13,853 nucleotides of DNA. It comes from CAZHRJ01 sp964534765. Its GTDB lineage: Bacteria; Lindowbacteria; 2-12-FULL-62-27. Of this stretch, positions 7,446 to 13,716 are shown one piece after another. The position numbers were made by a program, and so were the translations under genes. The notes below the pieces were generated by a model. The model saw only the letters and a list, made by a program, of their open reading frames with translations. It was not told where the DNA came from and ran no database searches. Numbering within the stretch: position 1 is the first letter of the stretch; each line of letters starts with the position of its first letter. Location: assembly GCA_964534765.1 (NCBI GenBank), contig CAZHRJ010000087.1:1-13853 (forward strand). Reading direction: 5' to 3'.

Positions 7446-7467
7446 GGCGCGTGCATCGCATCGCGCC
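7446..7467 (+). promoter_or_regulatory. GC-rich hairpin at the predicted 5' end of the mRNA
   Basis: GGCGCG (7446-7451) pairs with CGCGCC (7462-7467). The stem continues with TGC/GCA (7452-7454 and 7458-7460), leaving a 3-nt ATC loop and a single bulged T at 7461. It lacks a U-tract and lies upstream of the AGGAGG at 7479-7484, so it is not a terminator. A 5' stability or regulatory hairpin is a reasonable inference. Confidence 0.4.
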
Positions 7468-7490
7468 GGTCGGCTGACAGGAGGATATGC

Positions 7491-8552
7491 ATGGCCAAGA
7501 AAAATCGGCAGGAAGGCCGGGATAGAGCGAAGCAACCGGCGCCTCAGGTGTCGCCGGCGCCGCCGCCCGCCCAGCCGCTGGACCCCAAATATTTCACGTG
7601 GATCTGGTACGGCAAGATTTTTCTGGGTTGTTTTGTCGTTACCGGCATCGTCTACCTGGCGTTCGTGGGGTTGATGAAGTCTATTTCCAACCAGTACACG
7701 GAAGACGGAATCGCCATGTACATGATGGCCAAAGAACTTCAGAAGGTCAAACGCGATGCCGACGGCATTACCGGGGAACTTTCCGCGCTGGATGCGATCG
7801 TGGATCTGGAAAAATTGAAACTGTTCTTATTGAATGACATCGCCGAGCCTGACAGGGTCACGGAGGATACAAAGGCCCGGTTGCGCGCCCAGGACCAGCA
7901 ATACGCCGATCTGGTGGAGCATCTGAAGGAAGTCAAGGCTATCGGCGGCATTCAGGCCAAAATTCGTGATCGGACGGTCGGTAAGATCAACGAGATCCGG
8001 GAATGCATCCGACTCGTCTTTGAGGACATCGATTCCCAGGACCGGAAAATCTTCCGACGAAAAGTGCTGACGTTGACCCGGAAAATTGACGGGCTCAGCT
8101 GGTACACCCAGATCGCCGCCGGGTTCTTTTCCTGGCCGGCCGCTTATGACGCAGCTGAACGGTGCTTTTTTGAGGCGTTGCGGTTCTGGACCAAAAATCC
8201 GGAGGCGTCCTACTGGTGGGGCAAAACTCTGGAAGAGGCGGCCATTACCGACGTGGCGGCCGAAAAGAAAATCATGGCCATCAAATTTGACCCGGACTCC
8301 GAACTCGCTGACTCCGTCCTTGCTGAAATCAAATCATCCCATGATGCCAATCCCGATCACCCCCGGTCCATCTACAATTACGCATTCGCGCTCTACCGAA
8401 AAGGCCGGGTGGATGAGGCACTGCCGCTTTACCGCAAAGTCTATGCGCGGGATCCCCAGATGAATACCTTTGAGGGATTTCTGGCCAAGCGCCGGATTGA
8501 TATCATCGAGCGCAAGATCGACATGCGGTGGTACAAGACCGACGATTTCTGA
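7491..8552 (+). CDS. Single-pass membrane protein with C-terminal TPR-like segment, unknown function
   Basis: A 353-residue protein I do not recognise. The N-terminus (1-30) is basic, then Pro/Ala-rich, and one membrane helix follows at about 40-62. Residues 65-200 are highly charged and probably helical or coiled-coil. The C-terminal part has Trp/Tyr-rich helices, then a TPR-like repeat (about 286-321) with the NYAFALYRKGRVDEALPLYRKV pattern interrupted only by conservative changes. The topology suggests a cytoplasmic basic tail and a large helical domain on the other side, acting as a scaffold or adaptor. ATG 7491 has an excellent AGGAGG (7479-7484) at 6-nt spacing. It has its own promoter and precedes def by 24 bp. 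No catalytic motif is visible. Confidence 0.75.
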   Translation: MAKKNRQEGRDRAKQPAPQVSPAPPPAQPLDPKYFTWIWYGKIFLGCFVVTGIVYLAFVGLMKSISNQYTEDGIAMYMMAKELQKVKRDADGITGELSALDAIVDLEKLKLFLLNDIAEPDRVTEDTKARLRAQDQQYADLVEHLKEVKAIGGIQAKIRDRTVGKINEIRECIRLVFEDIDSQDRKIFRRKVLTLTRKIDGLSWYTQIAAGFFSWPAAYDAAERCFFEALRFWTKNPEASYWWGKTLEEAAITDVAAEKKIMAIKFDPDSELADSVLAEIKSSHDANPDHPRSIYNYAFALYRKGRVDEALPLYRKVYARDPQMNTFEGFLAKRRIDIIERKIDMRWYKTDDF

Positions 8553-8576
8553 TCTGATTCCCTCCGTTTCCGGCAT

Positions 8577-9134
8577 ATGTCCATTCTGAAAGTCGCCCGA
8601 TTGGGCCACCCTGTCCTGAGGGGTGGCGCCGCGCCGGTTGCGCCTGATTGGTGGAATCTGGCCGAATCCCGGAAATTGATTCAGGATATGATCGAGACCA
8701 TGCGCGAATACCAGGGCGTCGGCATCGCCGCCCCGCAGGTCCACGCGCCGATCCGGGTCGCCCTCGTTGAAATCGCGCCCAATCCCCGATACCCTCAGGC
8801 TTCACCGATTCCTCTTACCGTACTCATCAATCCCAAAGTCCTTTCACGGTCCGATCAGATCGACGAGGACTGGGAGGGGTGCTTGTCCATACCGGAATGG
8901 CGGGGCCGGGTTCCCCGATTTGCTCGAATGGAAATTGAGGCACAGGATGAGCAGGGACAGGTCCGGAGGATATTGGCCGATGGGTTTTTTTGCAGGGCCA
9001 TTCAGCATGAAATCGATCACCTGGATGGAAAAGTCTTTGTCGACCGGATGCCGGACATGTCCACTTTCTCCCATCTGGAGGAATACTTCCGGTTCCACCG
9101 CTCGCCCGGCGCCGCAGACGGCGCTGAGGGATGA
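8577..9134 (+). CDS. def: Peptide deformylase
   Basis: Removes the N-formyl group from new proteins. The 185-residue sequence has all three family motifs: GVGIAAPQ (47-54), EGCLS with the metal ligand C102, and HEIDH with H144, E145 and H148. The metal site is complete. The start ATG 8577 has no clear Shine-Dalgarno but the N-terminus SILKVARLGHPVLR is typical. Def is usually followed by methionyl-tRNA formyltransferase (fmt). Here the next gene, 32 bp away, encodes a formyltransferase of a different, NRPS-like type. Confidence 0.96.
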   Translation: MSILKVARLGHPVLRGGAAPVAPDWWNLAESRKLIQDMIETMREYQGVGIAAPQVHAPIRVALVEIAPNPRYPQASPIPLTVLINPKVLSRSDQIDEDWEGCLSIPEWRGRVPRFARMEIEAQDEQGQVRRILADGFFCRAIQHEIDHLDGKVFVDRMPDMSTFSHLEEYFRFHRSPGAADGAEG

Positions 9135-9160
9135 TTCGGATACCAACCGAATTCGGCCGA
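9134..9160 (+). repeat. Clustered ATTCGG/CCGAAT palindromes between def and the formyltransferase gene
   Basis: ATTCGG (9134-9139) can pair with CCGAAT (9147-9152) across a 7-nt loop. The second copy is itself part of a perfect 10-bp palindrome CCGAATTCGG (9147-9156), and TCGGCCGA (9153-9160) follows. The block occupies nearly the entire intergenic gap. It could be an operator or a small RNA hairpin; there is no U-tract for a terminator. Confidence 0.3.
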
Positions 9161-9166
9161 TCCTGA

Positions 9167-10669
9167 ATGGAAGCTCTCTCTTGTATCGTTGTGGGCCAGG
9201 GCGGGCTTCCCATCCAGTGCCTGGGCATCCTGGCGGACGCGGGGTTCATTATTCGAGCGGTCGTTTCTTCGGACCGGGCCGTTCGGGAGGAATGCGCCGG
9301 GCGTGGATGGCGCACGATGCCGTTGTCGGGCATTGACTGGAACAATCTTGCCGCGGAAGTCGCCGAATGTGATTTTCTGTTCAGTATCGTCAATTTCTCG
9401 ATCCTTCCCGACAGCGTCGTTTCCGCGCCAAAAAAACTTGCCATCAACTTCCATGATGCACCCTTGCCCCGATATGGCGGCATGAACGCCGCATTCTGGG
9501 CCTTGTGGAACGGCGAAACGGAACACGGGGTCACCTGGCATGTGATGACGGCCGATGTGGACGGGGGGGACATCCTGGAACAAGCTCGGGTGCCGATCGG
9601 GCCGGACGATACCAGTTTCGTCCTGAATCTTAAGTGTTCCTTCGCCGCAATTCAGACATTCCGGTCGCTTGTTGAAAAATTGCGTCGGGGAGAACCGCGC
9701 CGCCTTCCGCAGGATCCGTCCCGGCGGTCCTACTTCGAACCGTACGCCCGGCCCCCGGCGGCGGGGCTACTGGATTTTACAGAACCTGCGCGGATCATCG
9801 CGCGGCATGTCCGCGCCTTCAGTTTTGGATCCCACGAAAACCGGATGGGTGTAGCCCGGATCGTTCTGGGAGGGAAGGCGGTTGTCGTCCAGAAAGTTGT
9901 CGTCACGGATGAATCCCGGAATGTCGTCCCCGGCACTGTTGTTCGGTCGGACAACCGGAGTCTATGCATTGCCACGTCCGAGGGATCCCTGCTTGCCACC
10001 GACATCTTCGACGGATTTGGCCGCCCGATTCCGGATGGATGGATCCCGGACGCGGTCCGGATGCGGTCTGACGTCCAGCCCTCGCGTGAGAGTTTGGATT
10101 GGCTGACCGCGGCGGATCAGGGCTGGGTTCGAAATGAGCGCTTTTGGAAAAAACGTATTGTGGATGCCTCCTTCCTCGAACTGCCCCCAAGCATGGGCGG
10201 GGCGGAGAGCGAATCCCGAATTGAGGGCGCCATATCGGTATCCCCTCTGACATTTCTGCAGCAGTGCCTGGATCACTGGTCCATCCGATTGGGCAAAGAG
10301 CGGTTTGAATGGGGCCTTGTGCGAAGAGATCTGCCGGCCGCGCAGGGGGACTGGACGGGTCTCATCTCGGATGCAGTGCCGGCGTCTTACGTTCGTGGAA
10401 AGGCGCTGGCCGACGGGACGTGGTCGCTGATCGAAAAACGCGGATTTTTTTTGCGGGATGTTGGGATGCGTTACCCTGATGTCCCATCGGATTCGCCGAT
10501 ACGAGGAAATCCTTGGCCGATCCTTGTTCATTGGGGCGCCGCCGGCGATCGTCCCTGCGGTTCCGCCAGGGTTTGCCTGACAATTGATTTCGATCGTCCC
10601 GCGTTTACGTTCTCCAGCTCGGTTCATTCAATCGACGACCTGCGCGGGTGGCTGCCGTATCAAGCCTGA
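9167..10669 (+). CDS. NRPS-type formyltransferase fused to a condensation-domain-like tail
   Basis: A 500-residue protein that looks like the first part of a formyltransferase-initiated NRPS, cut off before any adenylation domain. Residues 1-200 are a formyl-THF-dependent transferase: the nucleotide-fold start CIVVGQGGLPIQCL, then INFHDAPLPRYGG and DVDGGDIL supply the catalytic triad N94, H96, D132 (E. coli Fmt N106, H108, D144). Residues about 202-320 resemble the Fmt C-terminal beta-barrel. Residues about 322-500, from ERFWKKRI through GMRYPDVP to CLTIDFDRPAF, resemble part of the condensation-like region that follows F domains in NRPSs, but there is no HHxxxDG motif, so condensation is unlikely. 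The start ATG has no clear Shine-Dalgarno. The ligase and carrier protein next door could supply its substrate. It may formylate an aminoacyl-carrier protein; a replacement of ordinary Fmt is the alternative. Domain homology is from recalled family patterns. Confidence 0.75.
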   Translation: MEALSCIVVGQGGLPIQCLGILADAGFIIRAVVSSDRAVREECAGRGWRTMPLSGIDWNNLAAEVAECDFLFSIVNFSILPDSVVSAPKKLAINFHDAPLPRYGGMNAAFWALWNGETEHGVTWHVMTADVDGGDILEQARVPIGPDDTSFVLNLKCSFAAIQTFRSLVEKLRRGEPRRLPQDPSRRSYFEPYARPPAAGLLDFTEPARIIARHVRAFSFGSHENRMGVARIVLGGKAVVVQKVVVTDESRNVVPGTVVRSDNRSLCIATSEGSLLATDIFDGFGRPIPDGWIPDAVRMRSDVQPSRESLDWLTAADQGWVRNERFWKKRIVDASFLELPPSMGGAESESRIEGAISVSPLTFLQQCLDHWSIRLGKERFEWGLVRRDLPAAQGDWTGLISDAVPASYVRGKALADGTWSLIEKRGFFLRDVGMRYPDVPSDSPIRGNPWPILVHWGAAGDRPCGSARVCLTIDFDRPAFTFSSSVHSIDDLRGWLPYQA

Positions 10670-10686
10670 TGTCCCTACGGCCAGAA

Positions 10687-10715
10687 TTGCATCCCTCAGG
10701 TGCCTGTAGTATAAA
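10687..10715 (+). promoter_or_regulatory. Weak promoter candidate before the carrier-protein ligase gene
   Basis: TTGCAT (10687-10692), a 17-bp spacer and TATAAA (10710-10715, five of six matches). The predicted transcription start falls within a few bases of ATG 10725, which would make a leaderless or nearly leaderless message. The -35 box is poor, so this is tentative. Confidence 0.25.
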
Positions 10716-10724
10716 CGGGTCGGA

Positions 10725-11900
10725 ATGAATAATCGGAACGTCGTCTGCCAGCCTCCGCTGAATCCGGCTGTTCAAAGGGCTGTCGAATATCGGATGCATT
10801 TCTGCGCGCCCCAAATCCACAATTTCCAGGTTCATTCGGACCGGGTTGAGGTCTCTATACGGCCGGATACTGAAGAGGTCTGGAATGAGGTGGAGTCCAA
10901 GGTCCAGCGGGTCATTTCTGGAATACGGGACGGGTTTATTCCTCCTCAGGAAAAACTCATGGCGGAACGCCGAACCCCGGCGCCTCCGTGGTCGGGACTG
11001 GATGTCGATTTGGAAAAAAACGGGTTGGTGCGCCGAAGCGGTGAAGGCCGGGCGGTTCTGGGACCTCTTCTGGCCGGATTGGTCGAACGATTTGATCGCC
11101 ATTTTCTCGATATGGCCGATTTTTTTTCCGCTAAACCCTTAGGCACGCCGGCTCTCATACCGGCCGATCTGATGGCCCGGATAGACTATTTCAAAGCCTT
11201 CCCGCATACCCTCACGTTCGCGTATCACTTGCCGGCCGATGTCGACACCATCCAGAAATTCTCGTCCGCGCCGTTAACCACTGACGGGTGTATTTCGCAT
11301 CACCCCGATAGCGGCGTTAACAGCCTCCTGTCGCCGGCGGTCTGTTTCCATCTCTACCATTACCTCGAAAATCAGACCCTGCCGGGTCCGCTTGAGTCTT
11401 ACACCATGCGAGGCCGGTGTTTCCGGTACGAGTCCGGCGCCCTGACCAGCCTGGCGAGACTCTGGGATTTCACCATGCGGGAAATTGTCTTCGTCGGTGA
11501 AAAGGACGCTGTCATTGAAGCCCGGAAAAAATCGATTGACTGGATCGTTGAGTTGGGGAAAAAACTGGGAATCGTGTACCAGATTAAGACCGCTTCCGAT
11601 CCCTTCTTCGTCGGGGAATTCCGCCAGCGAACCGTTTTTCAAGCCGCTTTCGATCTTAAATATGAATGGCTGGCTGACCTTGATCCAACCTCCGGCCCCA
11701 CACTCGCGGTCGGCTCTTTCAATGTGCATCAGACCCATTTCGGCAAGGCCTTTTCCATTCTTACGCCCTCCGGCGATGTGGCCTGGACCGGCTGCATGGC
11801 GTTCGGCCTTGAACGGCTGGCTTACGCCTTGATTCGGCAGTATGGCGCCGAGCCATCGGCATGGCCGGACGCGCTGAAGCCCCTTTCTCTCAGGAAATAG
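10725..11900 (+). CDS. Amino acid:[carrier protein] ligase, class II aminoacyl-tRNA synthetase homologue
   Basis: A 391-residue protein with a class II synthetase core but no recognisable tRNA-binding domain. It matches the amino acid:carrier-protein ligases, which derive from methanogen-type SerRS, activate an amino acid with ATP and load it on a carrier phosphopantetheine. Motif 2 is RCFRYE (231-236) followed by LWDFTMREIV; motif 3 is GCMAFGLERL (356-365). The zinc site C207, E253, C357 is spaced 46 and 104 residues, close to the C131/E176/C279 site I recall for the Bradyrhizobium enzyme. The YFKAFP segment (155-160) is also typical. Compared with that enzyme, the N-terminus is about 76 residues longer, with a possible alpha/beta domain. 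The carrier protein gene begins 2 bp downstream. Amino acid specificity cannot be read; glycine or alanine would follow known relatives. Confidence 0.85.
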   Translation: MNNRNVVCQPPLNPAVQRAVEYRMHFCAPQIHNFQVHSDRVEVSIRPDTEEVWNEVESKVQRVISGIRDGFIPPQEKLMAERRTPAPPWSGLDVDLEKNGLVRRSGEGRAVLGPLLAGLVERFDRHFLDMADFFSAKPLGTPALIPADLMARIDYFKAFPHTLTFAYHLPADVDTIQKFSSAPLTTDGCISHHPDSGVNSLLSPAVCFHLYHYLENQTLPGPLESYTMRGRCFRYESGALTSLARLWDFTMREIVFVGEKDAVIEARKKSIDWIVELGKKLGIVYQIKTASDPFFVGEFRQRTVFQAAFDLKYEWLADLDPTSGPTLAVGSFNVHQTHFGKAFSILTPSGDVAWTGCMAFGLERLAYALIRQYGAEPSAWPDALKPLSLRK

Positions 11901-11902
11901 GA

Positions 11903-12136
11903 ATGGATGCGGCGGGAAAGGCGAAGGACATCATGGCCCGGGCTCTGAAGATCGACCCGCAGCTTGTTCATGATAAACTCGAGTTGGGCGGCATTCCTCA
12001 GTGGGATTCCTTCGGGCATATTGCGCTCATGATGGCGCTGGAAAGCGAGTACGGAATTCCGGTGAGTGAGGAAAATGTTCTCCGGCACACCAAATTTTCG
12101 GTTATTGTAGAATCCATTTCCGAAAAACAACTCTAG
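11903..12136 (+). CDS. Stand-alone acyl/aminoacyl carrier protein
   Basis: A 77-residue carrier protein. The phosphopantetheine attachment serine is S36 in the WDSFGHIALMMALE segment, the form seen in stand-alone carriers of small biosynthetic clusters more than in fatty-acid ACP, which has DSLD. The helical pattern covers the whole length, including the EYGIPVSEENV turn. ATG 11903 is chosen because AGGA (11892-11895) lies 7 nt upstream and the family begins there; the open frame to 11861 runs back into the ligase gene. It starts 2 bp after the ligase stop, so the two are almost certainly translated together and are likely enzyme and substrate. A 4'-phosphopantetheinyl transferase would be needed from elsewhere. 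Confidence 0.9.
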   Translation: MDAAGKAKDIMARALKIDPQLVHDKLELGGIPQWDSFGHIALMMALESEYGIPVSEENVLRHTKFSVIVESISEKQL

Positions 12137-12139
12137 ACC

Positions 12140-12877
12140 ATGGAGGATATCGACTGGAAGGCCATCTACGGGCTGACCTTCGTGGACCAGCCGGGATGCT
12201 GGACGAGCGGCTGTCAGAGTTACTGTTGTACGCACAAGTCCGATCATCTCTCCTTCTCGCTCCTGACCGGCGGCGCCGGAATGGTTTTTTTTGAGCAGGA
12301 ATATGATTTTTTGACGTCGATTGGCCGCCATCAGGCTGGATTTGAGGCGGCGTCCCGCCGCATGAAGTTCGAGATCGAACCCGGTCTTGAACTTAAATTC
12401 GTCCTCTCCAAATGCGCCCTGAACGGCATCTGCACGATCCACGAGTTTCGGCCTCTCTGCTGCAAGGTCTATCCTTTTTTGCCGCGCGTGGATCCCCGGA
12501 CTTCGGAGATCACAGGCTTTATGAGCGGCACGGTGTTCGACGTTTTCTGGCCGGTGATCGGCGCTCAGCACCCCTGTACGCTGGTTCGAACCAAGCCGGA
12601 GGAAGTTCAGGAGCAGGAGAGGGGGCCGCTCACGAGGCTGCTGGAGCATCCCTATCTCCTTTTCTATTTTCGAGCCTTGGAGCTGTTTCTGACTTCCGTT
12701 TCCGAGGGCGTCAAACGTCTGCATGACTCCAACCCGGCATTCACGTCGCAGGCGCTTTCCAAAAAATGGGAGTTACTATATCTCACCGGCAAGGCGTTCG
12801 ATGTCGAGCGTCTTCGAACCGACATTCTCCGGGACTATCGGATCATCGCCGGCCGGTTCCCCGGCCTGACCATTTAG
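12140..12877 (+). CDS. YkgJ-like CxxCxxCC family protein, putative metal-binding
   Basis: A 245-residue cysteine-rich protein of the YkgJ/UPF0153 type (PF03692), thought to bind zinc or an iron centre; its biochemistry is not established. The first cluster is C20, C25, C29, C30 and the second C92, C98, C107, C108, the latter in the family's typical C-x5-C then RPLCCKVYPF setting. The first spacing (CWTSGCQSYCC) is slightly wider than the standard CxxCxxCC. Residues 150-245 form a helical C-terminal extension. FliB-type lysine N-methylases share this cysteine module, so a modification enzyme is possible. The ATG lies 3 bp after the carrier-protein stop with no Shine-Dalgarno, so it is probably coupled and part of the same unit. 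Its stop overlaps the convergent gene by 4 bp. Confidence 0.75.
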   Translation: MEDIDWKAIYGLTFVDQPGCWTSGCQSYCCTHKSDHLSFSLLTGGAGMVFFEQEYDFLTSIGRHQAGFEAASRRMKFEIEPGLELKFVLSKCALNGICTIHEFRPLCCKVYPFLPRVDPRTSEITGFMSGTVFDVFWPVIGAQHPCTLVRTKPEEVQEQERGPLTRLLEHPYLLFYFRALELFLTSVSEGVKRLHDSNPAFTSQALSKKWELLYLTGKAFDVERLRTDILRDYRIIAGRFPGLTI

Positions 12878-13503
12878 TCGAGTCCCGGTTCCTGAACGGT
12901 TTCGATGATCCGTTCCATTTCCGATTTGAGTTGCACGAAATTCCGGACGATCGGCGGCTGATGGCCCTTCAGATGGCGGACAAGTCCCCGTGCCGGATTA
13001 AAGAGAATTGGGTAATGGGATGTGTGAAGCATGGAGAGGTCGTTGAATCCGTCTCCGACCGCCACCAGGGTGTATCCGATGTCCCTCAAAGCCGTCACGA
13101 TCGCGTCTTTCCGGCCTCGAATACGCAACTGATACCCGACAATATGTCCCCTCGAGTTGACCTTGAACCGATTTGAAAAAAGCGGATATCCGCCGAGGCG
13201 AGTGACGATGTCGTCAGCTAGTTCGGTGAAGGTATCGGACAGGATGAGGATGGGGCCCCTTTTACGCAGCCAAGACAGATATTCGATCGATCCGGGAAAG
13301 GGCATCACGTTTTCCGCTATCCGAACGATGTCGCTCAGTCGGAGGTGGTTTCGAGTGAGAGCCTGGATTCGGATGGCCATGAGTGCCTCAAAGTCCGCCA
13401 CGTCATGGGTAGTCTGCCGGAGCTCCCGGATTCCCGTCTTCTCCGCAATCTCAACCCATATTTCCGGTATCAGCACCCCCTCAAGATCAGTCACAAAAAT
13501 CAT
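12874..13503 (-). CDS. thrH: ThrH-type HAD phosphatase (phosphoserine phosphatase / phosphoserine:homoserine phosphotransferase)
   Basis: A 209-residue HAD-superfamily enzyme closely resembling Pseudomonas ThrH, which dephosphorylates phosphoserine and can pass the phosphate to homoserine. Motif I is DLEGVLIPEIW, with nucleophile D6 and E8 in the position where classical SerB has aspartate; the T/ILSDT motif II has S89; K132 serves motif III and GDGFND supplies D151 and D155. The cap region MRTTHDVADFEALMAIR corresponds to ThrH only approximately at its first residues but the TGIRELRQTT part matches well. The start ATG (13503) has AGGGATAGGGA just upstream. It is convergent with the cysteine-rich gene, sharing 4 bp, and no terminator separates them. 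A role in serine or threonine supply is the family expectation; a link to the neighbouring ligase system is speculative. Confidence 0.85.
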   Translation of the reverse strand: MIFVTDLEGVLIPEIWVEIAEKTGIRELRQTTHDVADFEALMAIRIQALTRNHLRLSDIVRIAENVMPFPGSIEYLSWLRKRGPILILSDTFTELADDIVTRLGGYPLFSNRFKVNSRGHIVGYQLRIRGRKDAIVTALRDIGYTLVAVGDGFNDLSMLHTSHYPILFNPARGLVRHLKGHQPPIVRNFVQLKSEMERIIETVQEPGLD

Positions 13504-13552
13504 TCCCTATCCCTAACAAACAACCCCATCCCTTCGCAACCCTGCTGAAAAT

Positions 13553-13580
13553 GGGGACGTTGATTGACAAATTGACAAAT
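13553..13580 (+). repeat. Left 28-bp inverted repeat of a MITE-like element
   Basis: The arm begins GGGGACGTTG and ends in two head-to-tail copies of ATTGACAA. Its exact reverse complement lies at 13689-13716. Allowing one mismatch, the match extends outward to 33 bp (13548-13580). Each ATTGACAA contains a TTGACA hexamer, so the arm could also carry -35-like boxes. Confidence 0.9.
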
Positions 13581-13688
13581 GAAATTCCAAGGTTGGGGGC
13601 CGCTCCATAGGAGTCCTCGCCATTCGGTGATATTGGAAGAGGTTAAGGACAGGCTACGGCGGGGTTGTTCACTCTGTCGATCAGATTG

Positions 13689-13716
13689 ATTTGTCAATTT
13701 GTCAATCAACGTCCCC
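13689..13716 (-). repeat. Right 28-bp inverted repeat of the MITE-like element
   Basis: Exact reverse complement of 13553-13580, ending in CAACGTCCCC. Immediately outside it the sequence forms CCCCAATTTGGGG (13713-13725), a 13-bp palindrome around a central T that shares the CCCC end of the repeat. Confidence 0.9.

Larger units (their letters stand above)
13553..13716. mobile_element. Putative 164-bp non-autonomous element with 28-bp terminal inverted repeats
   Basis: Two perfect 28-bp inverted repeats enclose a 108-bp core (13581-13688) with no gene. Size, long perfect ends and intergenic site fit a MITE or a REP/BIME-like element. GGGGACGTTG-type ends are, from memory, seen near REP-associated tyrosine transposase genes. 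No transposase gene is in this window and I see no clear target-site duplication. As RNA the whole unit would fold into one long stem. Confidence 0.55.

Noticed and set aside
8827..9573. Minus-strand open frame of 248 residues
   Set aside because: Antisense to def and the formyltransferase gene, both of which have intact catalytic motifs.
11822..12724. Minus-strand open frame of 300 residues
   Set aside because: Crosses the ligase, carrier-protein and cysteine-rich genes in antisense; no family features.
12766..13176. Plus-strand open frame of 136 residues opposite thrH
   Set aside because: thrH on the minus strand has all HAD motifs and a full-length match to the family.
13553..13716. The repeats as a CRISPR array
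   Set aside because: There are only two copies, in inverted orientation, with a 108-bp interval; CRISPR repeats are direct and regularly spaced.
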